A DNA stretch of 64,000 nt from Paramylibacter ulvae (GCF_014652655.1 NZ_BMZF01000001.1:62001-126000); one strand, 5' to 3'. Positions 8,064-17,322 are shown, numbered from the stretch's first letter. A program made the numbers and translations. Notes: generated from the sequence alone by a model not told the origin.

Positions 8064-8732
8064 ATGACCCAAGACATCGTAGCAGTCGCCAAAAATCGCC
8101 ACACGACCAAGGCGTATGATCCAACAAAAAAAATTGCCCCCGCTGATATCGCAAAGATCAAAGACTTGTTGCGGTTCAGCCCATCAAGTGTAAATGGCCA
8201 GCCATGGCATTTCATTTTCGCGAGTACCGATGCTGGCAAAGAGCGGATCGCGAAATCAAGCGATGGTCGTTTTCCATTCAACAGCCCATCCATCCGCAAT
8301 GCATCCAACGTGGTGGTTTTCGCGAGCAAAATGAACATTGACGAAGACTATATGTTGAAACTGTTAAACCAAGAAGAATCCGATGGGCGCTTTGCAACTG
8401 ACCCAGAAACCCACAAGGCGCAGATGCACGGCGGGCGTTCCATGTTCGTGGACTATTTCAAAACCGAGAAAAATAATTTGCAAGGATGGACGGATAACCA
8501 GACATATTTGAATGTTGGACAATTCTTGTTGGGCGTTGCATCGCTTGGCATTGATGCAACCCCGATGGAGGGCATTGAAACCGATGTGCTAGACGCGGAA
8601 TTTGGTTTGACAGAAATGGGATATCGCAGCTTGGTCGTTGTCACGTTAGGCTATCATAAAATGCCAGAGGATTATAACAAAGCCTTGCCAAAATCGCGCC
8701 TGCCGATTTCTGAAATCCTGACAGACGTTTAA
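8064..8732 (+). CDS. nfsB: NfsB-type oxygen-insensitive NAD(P)H nitroreductase
   Basis: A 222-aa flavoprotein whose whole length follows the E. coli NfsB pattern: KNRHTTKAYDPTKKI at the start (FMN phosphate contacts), RFSPSSVNGQPWHFI, QEESDGRFAT, TYLNVGQFLLGVASLGIDA, AEFGLTEMGY and the ending LPKSRLP. It would catalyse two-electron reduction of nitroaromatics or quinones as a homodimer. The ATG after GGAATATAAA is preferred over a TTG four codons earlier. A strong hairpin follows at 8745-8779. Confidence 0.9.
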   Translation: MTQDIVAVAKNRHTTKAYDPTKKIAPADIAKIKDLLRFSPSSVNGQPWHFIFASTDAGKERIAKSSDGRFPFNSPSIRNASNVVVFASKMNIDEDYMLKLLNQEESDGRFATDPETHKAQMHGGRSMFVDYFKTEKNNLQGWTDNQTYLNVGQFLLGVASLGIDATPMEGIETDVLDAEFGLTEMGYRSLVVVTLGYHKMPEDYNKALPKSRLPISEILTDV

Positions 8733-8744
8733 ATGCACATGAAA

Positions 8745-8779
8745 ATGGGCCGCCCTGATGTTTCACAGGGGCGGCCCAT
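8745..8779. terminator. Strong bidirectional hairpin between nfsB and the RTX gene
   Basis: ATGGGCCGCC-CTG pairs with CAG-GGGCGGCCCAT around an 8-base loop. The stem is GC-rich and almost perfect. No long T-run follows, but its place between two converging genes supports a transcription-end role for both. Confidence 0.65.
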
Positions 8780-8797
8780 CGTTAATGATCGGTCAAA

Positions 8798-10705
8798 TCA
8801 GAACAGGAAATCGTTCTGATCTAGATCGTTAACATTAACACCTTGCAACATGATGCTGTCGGTTGCGCTGTATTCAACACGGGTGCTATTGCCAACTGCA
8901 ACGAAGTTTAAGTTGTTATAGCCAAGTCCAGTTGAGGCAAGATCGATCGTATCCACGTTGATTTCAAAATCGATAATGCGATCATCACCATCGCCGATTT
9001 CAAAGTTGAACGTATCCGATCCAGAGCTGCCGCGCATAACATCATTGCCGGTGTCGCCATCCATGTAATCGTCGCCGCTGCCGCCAAACATGCGGTCATT
9101 GTCCGCGCCGCCATACATGAAATCGCTACCGCTGCTGCCGTAAAAACGATCGTTACCGTTGCTGCCATACATGGTGTCATTGTCGTTACCACCATTCATG
9201 ACGTCATTGCCAACGCCACCGTTCACAATGTCATTGCCCGAACCACCGTAAAGGCGATCATTGTCACTCCCGCCATACATGCTATCGTTGCCATTGTTAC
9301 CGTCAAGACGGTCATTGTCGTTGCCACCGATCATGTAGTCATCACCGCCATTGCCGTTCAAACGGTCATCATCATCACCGCCATACAGATAATCGCGGTG
9401 CTGACCACCAGACATGGTATCGTCGCCATCGCCACCGTAAATCGTGTCGATATGCAGACCACCCAATGCAACGTCATCGCCACCGTTGAGTGTGATACGG
9501 TCGGAGTCATCACCACCATGGGCGTAATCATCGCCATTTGCACCGGTAATTGTATCATCTCCGTTACCACCATAAAGTGAATCACCAACCGCAGAACCGG
9601 ATGCAAAACCGCCATCTATCGTATCGTTACCATCATTCCCGCGGAGCAATTGATAGTTCAATCCGCCAATGATTGTATCGTTACCACCAGCGCCATTTGC
9701 GGTATAACCGCTCAAACCACCTAGATCGATCGTGTCGTCATTATGTGTTGCGAAAATGGTTTCCACAGATGAAATATCGGCGGTTTGTGAACTTGCAGTA
9801 TAGGTTCCCGCCGACAGGTCGATATCGGCATTCCCTGTGGTCCGATTGCGTAAATCCAGCGTGTCTGAACCAGATCCACCGTAAACGTTATCAATAAATG
9901 CGCCACCGTAGTTTTCGAAAATATCGTTGCCATTACCACCATAAAGATCACCGGTGAATGGCCCGCCTGCCATGGTGTCATGACCAGTGCCGCCATACAT
10001 TGTATCGGTGCCTTGGCCGCCAAACATGGTGTCATCACCACCGCCACCCATCATCAAATCATTGCCAGAACCGCCATACATAACATCGTCACCAGCCACA
10101 TCTGCACCGCTTGTTGCATGGTGTGTTGATGTGATGTTCAACAGAAAATGTTCGTCGCCTTGGAAATCCAATCCATTGTTATTGACCAAAATGTAATATG
10201 TCCCAGCAGAAGGTGCGGTAAAGCTGAGGTAAGGATCAGAAGTATCGACAGAACCCAGCCCCCCATTTGAGATGGGCGATGTGAAATTTGACGCAATTTG
10301 TGTTTCTGCGCTGTTGAATATGCGTAACGATATGTCACTGTCATCGTTCGATCCAAGTGAGCCGCCAGCCCCGTCGATATCAAGCGTGATGGTTTCACCA
10401 GCAGCCAAGGTTATTTCAAAATATTCTTGCTGATTTGCCTGTGGAATAATTGAAAGTGTGGTGTGGGCTAAACTGTCATTACCAAACAGATCGTTTTCAT
10501 CCGTAGACCAAGCAGTAGAAGAATCCAAATTGAACGCGTTAGCAAAGCTGTTGTTGGTTCCGTAGACGCTTCGGAAACTACCAATATCGCCCAACATAAT
10601 ATCGGCGCCAGAACCGCCATAAACTGTGTTGTTAGCGCCTTGTGCTAAAATAATGTCGGCGTCACCCGACCCTGTAATGGTTGTACCTGAATAATAGAGA
10701 GGCAT
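8798..10705 (-). CDS. Secreted RTX (GGxGxDxxx) calcium-binding protein with PPC-like domain
   Basis: A 635-aa acidic, Asp/Gly-rich protein. It opens with a short RTX block (about 11-43), followed by a beta domain (about 55-192) with the features of a bacterial pre-peptidase C-terminal (PPC) domain (QQEYFEITLAAGETITLDI, then APSAGTYYILV). Two long runs of GGxGxDxxx nonapeptides follow (about 205-265 and 335-580) that would fold as a calcium-filled beta roll. The last 45 residues (DRIIDFEINVDTIDL to DQNDFLF) look like a type I secretion signal. There is no N-terminal signal peptide and no catalytic domain, so it is likely a surface or released binding protein. No type I secretion genes lie nearby. 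AAAGGG lies 7 bases before the ATG. Confidence 0.88.
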   Translation of the reverse strand: MPLYYSGTTITGSGDADIILAQGANNTVYGGSGADIMLGDIGSFRSVYGTNNSFANAFNLDSSTAWSTDENDLFGNDSLAHTTLSIIPQANQQEYFEITLAAGETITLDIDGAGGSLGSNDDSDISLRIFNSAETQIASNFTSPISNGGLGSVDTSDPYLSFTAPSAGTYYILVNNNGLDFQGDEHFLLNITSTHHATSGADVAGDDVMYGGSGNDLMMGGGGDDTMFGGQGTDTMYGGTGHDTMAGGPFTGDLYGGNGNDIFENYGGAFIDNVYGGSGSDTLDLRNRTTGNADIDLSAGTYTASSQTADISSVETIFATHNDDTIDLGGLSGYTANGAGGNDTIIGGLNYQLLRGNDGNDTIDGGFASGSAVGDSLYGGNGDDTITGANGDDYAHGGDDSDRITLNGGDDVALGGLHIDTIYGGDGDDTMSGGQHRDYLYGGDDDDRLNGNGGDDYMIGGNDNDRLDGNNGNDSMYGGSDNDRLYGGSGNDIVNGGVGNDVMNGGNDNDTMYGSNGNDRFYGSSGSDFMYGGADNDRMFGGSGDDYMDGDTGNDVMRGSSGSDTFNFEIGDGDDRIIDFEINVDTIDLASTGLGYNNLNFVAVGNSTRVEYSATDSIMLQGVNVNDLDQNDFLF

Positions 10706-10856
10706 AATATAACCCTTTCTGAAAAACCCAAATTGGGGTGAAAAATGAAATTGAAATTGTGGGATCAGAACATATCAACATGCGCGCACATTCAGTGATG
10801 TCGCTCACTCTTAATCGCTAACAAAAATTTTTAATTTGTTGATTTGGTGATGTTAA

Positions 10857-12143
10857 TCACTTTGGGATGGTGATCGTGGCGGACAAGCCGTGCAAAGCTT
10901 CGCTATCACTCAACGCAAGGTTGCCACCGTGGCTGCGGGCGATATCGGCAACGATGGCTAATCCCAGTCCGCTTCCGTTTGCTTGGTTTTGATTGCGCGC
11001 AGAATCCAATCGCTCGAACGGGCGCATTGCGGTTTCGCGATCTTGGGGGTTAATGCCAGGGCCATTATCCTCGATCATGAATACCACGTCTTTTTCATTG
11101 TCTTGAATTGTCAGCGACACCTGATCGCCATGTTGGGCGGCGTTGGATAGCAAATTGTCCAACGCTCGCGTTATCGCCAGTTTGCGACAGGTCAGATAAA
11201 TCGGCGCATCGCTGGCGTTCAAAACAATGGTTTTCCCAGCGCGTTTATTGTTTTCAACCAATGTGCGGGCAAGCGCAATTGCGTCCACTTGTTGGCGGCG
11301 CTCGGCGCTGTCTCCGCGCGCGAATGCCAAAAACTCTTCCATGATGCCCTCCATCTGGATCACATCCTTGCGCAGATGCTCGATTTCTTCGTTATCTTCG
11401 AGCATTGAAAGTGACAATTTCATGCGGGTAAGGGGGGTACGTAAATCATGGCTTACCCCCGATAACATCAAGGTGCGCTGTTGGATTTGTTGTTCTATGC
11501 GTTCTTTCATCGCGCGAAATGCGTGGGCTGCTAAACGTACCTCGGCGGCGCCGCGGGCGCGAAACGGGATATTGCGCCCTTTGCCAAATGCCTCTGCCGA
11601 TTTTGCCAACAGGCGAATGGGTTTCACCTGATTGCGCAAAAACAACACGGCCAGAATCGACATAAGCAATGATGCGATGGTCATCGCGACCAGCAATTGG
11701 TGCGGATTGCGTGCGGATGCGCGGGCACGATCAAAGCTGACTTGGATAAACTGCCCATCAAAATTCATGCCAAATTGCACCAAATGATCATCTGTTGTTA
11801 GATCCACAAAGGCGACATTGGAAAATTGCGTGCGCAGTTTTTCAATGACATTTTTGCCGGTGAAATCCAATGGCGCGATGGAATCACCACGACCAGTGAA
11901 ATTTGCAACTTTTTCCACTTCAAATCCCAACTTGATCAGCGCATCAGGATCGCTTGATTGCAGCGCAAATTCCAATTGCCTTGCCACTTCGCCTGTTTTT
12001 AACAATGTCACATCGCGAAACAGGCGGTCAAAAAAGATAAAACCGACCACCAACTGAATCACCACAATCGGAATCATCAGAATCAGAATCGAACGCCCCA
12101 TTAGGGTTTTGGGCATATATCGGCGAAGGTGAAAGCGGCTCAT
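10857..12143 (-). CDS. EnvZ-type sensor histidine kinase without adjacent regulator
   Basis: A 428-aa inner-membrane kinase with a first helix (about 12-36), a periplasmic domain (about 37-150), a second helix (about 151-172), a HAMP linker, a HisKA domain with the H-box LSGVSHDLRTPLTRM, and an HATPase domain with N box DNLLSNAAQHG, G1 DNGPGIN and G2 GSGLGLAI. Length and layout match EnvZ/RstB kinases of Rhodobacterales. The ATG at MSRFHLRRYMP is chosen over an upstream GTG because relatives start there. The usual OmpR-type partner is not in the neighbourhood: tRNA-Asn lies upstream and the RTX gene downstream, so the signal and target are unknown. Confidence 0.9.
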   Translation of the reverse strand: MSRFHLRRYMPKTLMGRSILILMIPIVVIQLVVGFIFFDRLFRDVTLLKTGEVARQLEFALQSSDPDALIKLGFEVEKVANFTGRGDSIAPLDFTGKNVIEKLRTQFSNVAFVDLTTDDHLVQFGMNFDGQFIQVSFDRARASARNPHQLLVAMTIASLLMSILAVLFLRNQVKPIRLLAKSAEAFGKGRNIPFRARGAAEVRLAAHAFRAMKERIEQQIQQRTLMLSGVSHDLRTPLTRMKLSLSMLEDNEEIEHLRKDVIQMEGIMEEFLAFARGDSAERRQQVDAIALARTLVENNKRAGKTIVLNASDAPIYLTCRKLAITRALDNLLSNAAQHGDQVSLTIQDNEKDVVFMIEDNGPGINPQDRETAMRPFERLDSARNQNQANGSGLGLAIVADIARSHGGNLALSDSEALHGLSATITIPK

Positions 12144-12299
12144 AATGCCAGAGCCTAGCTTTGGAACGGGGTTAAGGACAAGAGGCGAGCGCACAATGGC
12201 GCTATTTTCTTGGGAATTTCACAGAATATGCAAAAAACTGTAAAAAACGCTATGGACGCCCCAAAAAGGCTTCGTTATATCACCCCTACATTTGGACAT

Positions 12300-12374
12300 T
12301 CCGACGTAGCTCAGCGGTAGAGCAGTTGACTGTTAATCAATTGGTCGTAGGTTCGATCCCTACCGTCGGAGCCA
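12300..12374 (+). tRNA. tRNA-Asn (anticodon GTT)
   Basis: A 75-nt cloverleaf. TCCGACG pairs with CGTCGGA, the D arm is AGCTCAGCGGTAGAGC, the anticodon loop is CTGTTAA, the T arm is GTAGGTTCGATCCCTAC, the discriminator is G and CCA is encoded. Confidence 0.98.
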
Positions 12375-12442
12375 AATGTAAATACCAAAAATCGTCTAAA
12401 CCGTCTTGAACCCAGCAGGTGAAACGCCTAAAGCTGGTTTTC

Positions 12443-13600
12443 ATGAAAATGATAAAAACAACGGCTGAATTGGCCGCATTCTGCGAAATTTGTTCTGGCT
12501 TTGATTATGTGACAATCGACACGGAATTTTTACGTGAGCGCACCTATTATTCCAAACTTTGTTTGATCCAAATGGCCCATCCGGGCGACGATGATTCATC
12601 TGCGGTGTTGATTGATGTTTTGGCGGATACGTTGAACCTTGATCCGCTGTATGAGCTGTTTCAAAACGAATCTGTGGTCAAGGTTTTCCACGCCGCCCGC
12701 CAAGATTTGGAAATTTTCTATGTTGATCGCCAGATCCTGCCAAAACCGTTTTTCGATACGCAAGTGGCGGCCATGGTTTGTGGGTACGGCGAACAGGTGG
12801 GGTATGAAACCCTTGTGCGCAAAATTGCCAAACAGGGGTTGGATAAATCATCACGTTTCACCGATTGGTCGGCGCGTCCTTTGTCGGCAAAACAGATGAC
12901 CTATGCCATTGGTGATGTGACGCATCTGCGCGAAATTTATGAAACCTTGGCGGCGGAGTTGAAAAAATCCAAACGTCAAAGTTGGGTCGAAGAGGAATTG
13001 GCGGTTCTGTTGGACCCCCAAACCTATATCAGTGAACCTAAGCAAGCATATATGCGTGTGAAAACCCGTACCAATTCGTGGAAAATTCTGGCCGCCGTGC
13101 GCGAGTTGGCCGAATTTCGCGAAGATTTTGCGCAAAAACGTAATATTCCACGCAATCGCGTGATGAAAGACGATGCGATCATGGAATTGGCCGCAACCCG
13201 TCCGCAAAACATAGGTGAATTGAACAAATCACGTCTGTTGTTGCGCGATGCACGCAAAGGCGACATTGCCGATGGTATTTTGGCCGCGATAAAGCGGGCT
13301 AGTGCATACGAAGCATCCGATATTCCAAAACCCGCCGATGATCGGATTAAACCCCAAGGTGCCGAGGGTTTGGCCGAATTGCTCCGGGTAATGCTCAAGG
13401 CCAAGGCCGAGGGTTACGGCGTTGCGCAAAAACTGATCGCGAACGCGGCAGAGTTGGATGCAATCGCCGCAGGGGAACGCGACGGTAAAATGTTCAAAGG
13501 GTGGCGAGCAGAGGTTTTTGGCGATGATGCCTTGCGCCTGTGCGAGGGTAAGGTTGCACTTGCATCAAACGGTAAATCCGTAAAAATCGTTAATATTTAA
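12443..13600 (+). CDS. rnd: Ribonuclease D
   Basis: A 385-aa 3'-5' exoribonuclease of the DEDD family, used in tRNA 3' maturation. Exo I (IDTEFLRERTYYSKL, with Asp26 and Glu28), Exo II (VFHAARQDLEIF) and Exo III (YAIGDVTHL) are visible in the first 165 residues. HRDC-type helical domains follow (about 210-290 and 300-370). The ATG at MKMIKTTAEL is preferred over an upstream GTG. The gene begins 68 bases after tRNA-Asn, a suggestive but not decisive link. Confidence 0.95.
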   Translation: MKMIKTTAELAAFCEICSGFDYVTIDTEFLRERTYYSKLCLIQMAHPGDDDSSAVLIDVLADTLNLDPLYELFQNESVVKVFHAARQDLEIFYVDRQILPKPFFDTQVAAMVCGYGEQVGYETLVRKIAKQGLDKSSRFTDWSARPLSAKQMTYAIGDVTHLREIYETLAAELKKSKRQSWVEEELAVLLDPQTYISEPKQAYMRVKTRTNSWKILAAVRELAEFREDFAQKRNIPRNRVMKDDAIMELAATRPQNIGELNKSRLLLRDARKGDIADGILAAIKRASAYEASDIPKPADDRIKPQGAEGLAELLRVMLKAKAEGYGVAQKLIANAAELDAIAAGERDGKMFKGWRAEVFGDDALRLCEGKVALASNGKSVKIVNI

Positions 13601-13604
13601 AACC

Positions 13605-14141
13605 TTAGCGTGTGACGCGAAGGTTGTTTTGTAAGGCTTGCACGCTGATCGTGCTGGCCACGAGATAGATATCAATCGGGATAAATACGCCAGCGTAAAT
13701 TTCCTTGGACCGTTCGGTTGGAACATCAATACCAGGGTTTGGAACATTTGCGCGAAAATCGTAAATCAACGCGCCATCGGCGTTCACTTCGCCAAAATTA
13801 CGTGCCACCAATTCCACATCATAATATCCGGTGCGATCAACACCACCGATCACACGCAGGATATATCCATCCTTGGTGCGATCCAATTTCGCCGATTTGA
13901 TCACAGGCACCAAACCACGGTTATCGACCACTGCGGTTTTTGCCGCGCCGATTTCTTCTTCGCTGCGTTTATTGCCAAATGATCCAGACCCGATCGAACC
14001 ACTACCAACGCTGCCGCCACTGCCTGCGGAACTGCCCGCACTGCCACCTGATGAATTGCGGGCACCATCAAAAACAGAACAGGATGCAAGCATTGCGCCA
14101 ATTATTGCAGTGCTGAAAAGTTTTTGCGTCATATTTTGCAT
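13605..14141 (-). CDS. Lipoprotein with Gly/Ser linker, conserved hypothetical
   Basis: A 178-aa protein with a lipoprotein signal peptide ending in the lipobox L-A-S-C, so the mature N-terminus is a lipid-anchored Cys. It is followed by a flexible Gly/Ser repeat linker (SSGGSAGSSAGSGGSVGSGS region, about residues 30-53) and a folded C-terminal domain of about 115 residues rich in beta-strand patterns (GYILRVIGGVDRTGYYDVEL). I do not recognise a domain with known function; similar proteins exist in Rhodobacteraceae. GAGG lies 6 bases before the chosen ATG. It converges with rnd, five bases apart, and is divergent from sufE. Confidence 0.75.
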   Translation of the reverse strand: MQNMTQKLFSTAIIGAMLASCSVFDGARNSSGGSAGSSAGSGGSVGSGSIGSGSFGNKRSEEEIGAAKTAVVDNRGLVPVIKSAKLDRTKDGYILRVIGGVDRTGYYDVELVARNFGEVNADGALIYDFRANVPNPGIDVPTERSKEIYAGVFIPIDIYLVASTISVQALQNNLRVTR

Positions 14142-14279
14142 GGGTAGCCTCTTTTTCGTTTCACCATCGATAGCCAATCGCGCAACCAAATTAAAGCCCT
14201 TTGACGCATCTCACACCAAATTCACTGGACAGATGCATAGCGGAGTCATAAATCAACGCCAAACAAGAAAGAGACCGCA

Positions 14280-14705
14280 ATGAGCGCTGAATTTGAAGAA
14301 ATCGTCGAAACCTTTGAATTTTTGGACGATTGGGAAGACCGCTATCGTCATGTGATCGATATGGGCAAAGCATTGCCCGTATTGGATGATGCATTGCGCG
14401 TGCCTGCGGTCAAGGTTGATGGCTGTGCGTCACAGGTCTGGCTGGTGCCCCATATTGATGGGACAGGGGGTAATGCGGTTTTGACATTCCAAGGCGCATC
14501 TGATGCAATGATTGTGCAGGGGTTGATCGCGATTTTACATGCGCTGTTCAACGGGCAGAGCGTGAAAACCATTTTGGACACTGACGCGCTCGCCGCATTT
14601 GGACGCTTGGGGTTGGACCAACATTTATCGGCACAACGTTCAAACGGTTTGCGCGCAATGATAGCGCGCATCAACGAGGTTGCCGCCAAGGCCGCGCAAT
14701 CCTAA
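14280..14705 (+). CDS. sufE: Cysteine desulfuration protein SufE
   Basis: A 141-aa protein of the usual size. SufE accepts persulfide sulfur from a cysteine desulfurase (SufS) for Fe-S cluster assembly. The active-site loop is visible as VKVDGCASQVWL with catalytic Cys49, and the opening EIVETFEFLDDWEDRY is typical. No suf operon is nearby, so it is a stand-alone copy here. Confidence 0.95.
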   Translation: MSAEFEEIVETFEFLDDWEDRYRHVIDMGKALPVLDDALRVPAVKVDGCASQVWLVPHIDGTGGNAVLTFQGASDAMIVQGLIAILHALFNGQSVKTILDTDALAAFGRLGLDQHLSAQRSNGLRAMIARINEVAAKAAQS

Positions 14706-14817
14706 AGGAATGTTCATAATCTTTATGTCCAATATGAATTGGATTGATGTGTTTTGCTGTGGCATGGGCTATCTTGAAACAATAAAACATTCCGACGCAT
14801 CATAATTTCACCGCAAC

Positions 14818-15840
14818 ATGGATACGCAAGTGACTGATAAACTTACAAAACTGATCGAAACGCAAGGCTGGGTTCTGGCCGATGGTGCCACGGGAACAAA
14901 CCTGTTTAACGCAGGATTGCAAGCAGGCGAACCACCTGAATTTTGGAACGAAGAGCATCCCGATCGCATCACAGCGCTTTATCAAGGGGCGGTTGATGCA
15001 GGATCTGATCTGTTTTTAACCAATAGCTTTGGTGGCAACGCATCACGTCTTAAACTGCATAACGCAGAAAAACGCGCACATGAATTGTCCAAAATCGCAG
15101 CGGAAATTGGCCGCGAAGTGGCGGATAAATCATCGCGCGATATTATTGTGGCGGGTTCAATGGGGCCAACGGGTGAAATCATGGGGGCGGCGGGCACGCT
15201 TTCGCACGATGATGCCGTTGAAATGTTCCATGAACAAGCCGAAGGTTTGATCGCGGGTGGTGCGGATGTGTTGTGGCTGGAAACGATTTCAGCGCCCGAA
15301 GAATACGCCGCCGCCGCCGATGCAATCGCGCGTACAGGCCATCCATGGGCCGGCACCATGAGCTTTGACACCGCAGGACGCACCATGATGGGTACGACCA
15401 GTGCGGGCATGGTGAAAATGGTGGATGATCTGGATTACGCCCCAATGGCGTTTGGCGCGAATTGCGGTGTGGGCGCATCTGATTTGTTACGCACGGTTCT
15501 GGGTTTTGTTGAGGGCGGCGCAAGCAAGCCGATTATTTCCAAGGGTAACGCAGGCATTCCAAAATATGTTGATGGCCACATTCATTATGATGGCACGCCA
15601 GAATTGATGGCTGAATATGCGGTGATGGCGCGCAATTCCGGTGCAAAAATCATCGGTGGATGTTGTGGAACCATGCCCGACCATTTACGCGCCATGCGCA
15701 AAGCGTTGGAGGAAACACCCGTTGGGAAGGCCCCCACATTGGACGAAATCGCCGCCGCATTAGGTGGGTTTTCATCCGAAAGCGATGGCACAGACGGCGC
15801 TGGCCCAAAACGGCGTGAACGGCGTCGTGGGCGTGGCTAA
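14818..15840 (+). CDS. Homocysteine S-methyltransferase domain protein (split methionine synthase, part 1)
   Basis: A 340-aa protein consisting of the zinc-dependent homocysteine-binding domain only. Family hallmarks are ADGATGTNLF near the N-terminus, GSMGPTGE, and the zinc ligands Cys216 (FGANCGVG) plus Cys282 and Cys283 (IGGCCGT). Annotation pipelines call it betaine-homocysteine methyltransferase, but the next gene is a free-standing B12 protein, and in related Roseobacters such a set acts as a split MetH. The last residues form a basic tail (PKRRERRRGRG) absent from most members. The ATG has no clear Shine-Dalgarno; a GTG four codons later is possible. It would transfer the methyl from methylcobalamin to homocysteine. 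Confidence 0.85.
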   Translation: MDTQVTDKLTKLIETQGWVLADGATGTNLFNAGLQAGEPPEFWNEEHPDRITALYQGAVDAGSDLFLTNSFGGNASRLKLHNAEKRAHELSKIAAEIGREVADKSSRDIIVAGSMGPTGEIMGAAGTLSHDDAVEMFHEQAEGLIAGGADVLWLETISAPEEYAAAADAIARTGHPWAGTMSFDTAGRTMMGTTSAGMVKMVDDLDYAPMAFGANCGVGASDLLRTVLGFVEGGASKPIISKGNAGIPKYVDGHIHYDGTPELMAEYAVMARNSGAKIIGGCCGTMPDHLRAMRKALEETPVGKAPTLDEIAAALGGFSSESDGTDGAGPKRRERRRGRG

Positions 15841-15963
15841 TACGTTAAAAACGTTATGAAAGTCGGTGATTTAGTCGTTTTCGTCGTAAAACGATCAGAA
15901 AATTCACTGATTTTCGAGAATTTGGTACCATAAGCCAGCGGTTGGCGTTGCAAGGATAAGAAC

Positions 15964-16665
15964 ATGTCAGACGAAGAAGAAATCATCCTGTCGGAACTCA
16001 GCGACGAAGAATTGACGTTGCAAATGCACGACGATCTGTATGACGGCATGAAAGAGGAAATCGAAGAGGCGGTTAACATTCTGCTTGAACGCGGTTGGCA
16101 GCCCTATGATGTGCTGACCAAAGCATTGGTCGAAGGAATGCGCATCGTTGGTATCGATTTTCGCGACGGTATTTTGTTTGTGCCAGAGGTGTTATTGGCC
16201 GCGGGTGCCATGAAGGGTGGCATGGCGATCCTGAAACCATTGCTGGCCGAAACGGGTGCGCCGCGTTTGGGTTCGATGGTGATTGGCACGGTGAAAGGTG
16301 ATATTCACGACATCGGCAAAAACCTTGTAACAATGATGATGGAAGGTGCGGGTTTCGAGGTAAAAGACCTTGGCATCAACAACCCCGTTGAAAATTATCT
16401 TGAAGCGCTGGAAACAGGCGAATTCGATATTTTGGGCATGTCCGCATTGTTGACCACAACCATGCCATACATGAAGGTCGTGATTGATACGATGGTCGAA
16501 AAAGGCATGCGCGATGATTTCACCGTGCTTGTCGGTGGGGCGCCATTGAACGAAGAATTTGGCAAGGCGATTGGCGCCGATGCGTATTGCCGTGACGCCG
16601 CTGTTGCCGTGGAAACCGCCAAAGAATTCATGGCAAAAAAACACAACCAGATGGCTGCGGGATAA
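15964..16665 (+). CDS. Free-standing corrinoid (B12-binding) protein (split methionine synthase, part 2)
   Basis: A 233-aa protein with a helical cap domain (about 10-98) and a Rossmann-type B12-binding domain (about 104-225) carrying the DxHxxG signature, Asp113-His115-Gly118, in GTVKGDIHDIGKNL, and the downstream VGGAPLNEEF. The cobalamin would be bound base-off with His115 as the lower ligand. It is placed to shuttle methyl groups between the pterin-domain protein at 45713-46792 and the homocysteine protein upstream. It begins 123 bases after the previous gene and ends one base before DUF1638. The closest relatives by pattern are methyltransferase corrinoid proteins of the MtbC/MttC type. 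Confidence 0.93.
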   Translation: MSDEEEIILSELSDEELTLQMHDDLYDGMKEEIEEAVNILLERGWQPYDVLTKALVEGMRIVGIDFRDGILFVPEVLLAAGAMKGGMAILKPLLAETGAPRLGSMVIGTVKGDIHDIGKNLVTMMMEGAGFEVKDLGINNPVENYLEALETGEFDILGMSALLTTTMPYMKVVIDTMVEKGMRDDFTVLVGGAPLNEEFGKAIGADAYCRDAAVAVETAKEFMAKKHNQMAAG

Positions 16666-16666
16666 C

Positions 16667-17314
16667 ATGGCACAGATCAGCGACAGCGATCTGACGGAAA
16701 CAGGATTAGACGCGCCCAGTGATCCTGCTGGGCGCGTTTTGATTCTGGCCTGTGGTGCGCTTGCGCGTGAAATCCTTGCGCTGATCAAGCTTAATGATTG
16801 GGGGCATATGGATTTAACCTGTTTGCCTGCGAAATTGCACCTATACCCCGATAAAATCACCGATGCAGTTGCGAATGCGGTGGAAAAGCACCGTGCAGAT
16901 TACGATCAGATTTTTGTGGCTTATGCCGATTGTGGAACGGGTGGGATGCTGGCCGCAAAATGCGAACAGCTTGGTGTTGAAATGATCGCAGGCCCCCATT
17001 GTTATTCGTTTTTCGAGGGCAACGAAGCATTTGGCAAATTGGAGGATGAAATCACCGCGTTTTACCTAACCGATTTTTTGGTGAAACAATTTGATGCGTT
17101 TGTGTGGAAACCCATGGGATTGGATCGCCATCCGCAACTGCGCGACGTGTATTTTGGCAATTACACCAAACTGGTTTACCAAGCACAGGTGAATGATCCC
17201 GCATTGGATGCCAAGGCCGCATTGATTGCCGAAAAAATGGGATTGCCGTTGGAACGCCGTTTCACGGGATACGGTGATTTGTCCGTGGCACTTGGCGGAA
17301 TTTTGCGCGGATAG
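16667..17314 (+). CDS. DUF1638 protein coupled to the corrinoid gene
   Basis: A 215-aa protein of the DUF1638 family. A Rossmann-like start (VLILACGALAREILALI) is followed by a conserved Cys/Gly segment (VAYADCGTGGML) and GPHCYSFFEGN with a further conserved Cys-Tyr pair. The ATG comes one base after the corrinoid stop, which implies translational coupling. DUF1638 genes often sit next to corrinoid methyltransferase genes; a role in corrinoid handling, reactivation or methionine synthase function is inferred from this, not shown by the sequence. Downstream lies a 37-bp repeat at 17323-17359. Confidence 0.85.
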   Translation: MAQISDSDLTETGLDAPSDPAGRVLILACGALAREILALIKLNDWGHMDLTCLPAKLHLYPDKITDAVANAVEKHRADYDQIFVAYADCGTGGMLAAKCEQLGVEMIAGPHCYSFFEGNEAFGKLEDEITAFYLTDFLVKQFDAFVWKPMGLDRHPQLRDVYFGNYTKLVYQAQVNDPALDAKAALIAEKMGLPLERRFTGYGDLSVALGGILRG

Positions 17315-17322
17315 ACAAGGGA

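Noticed and set aside
9040-9600. Regularly spaced short DNA repeats that could suggest a CRISPR array
   Set aside because: They are the degenerate codons of GGxGxDxxx repeats in an intact reading frame; unit length and spacing vary and there are no identical repeats with unique spacers.
14706-14817. A SAM or SAH riboswitch before the homocysteine methyltransferase gene
   Set aside because: I could not find the conserved core of the SAM-II, SAM/SAH or SAH riboswitch in this 112-base gap.
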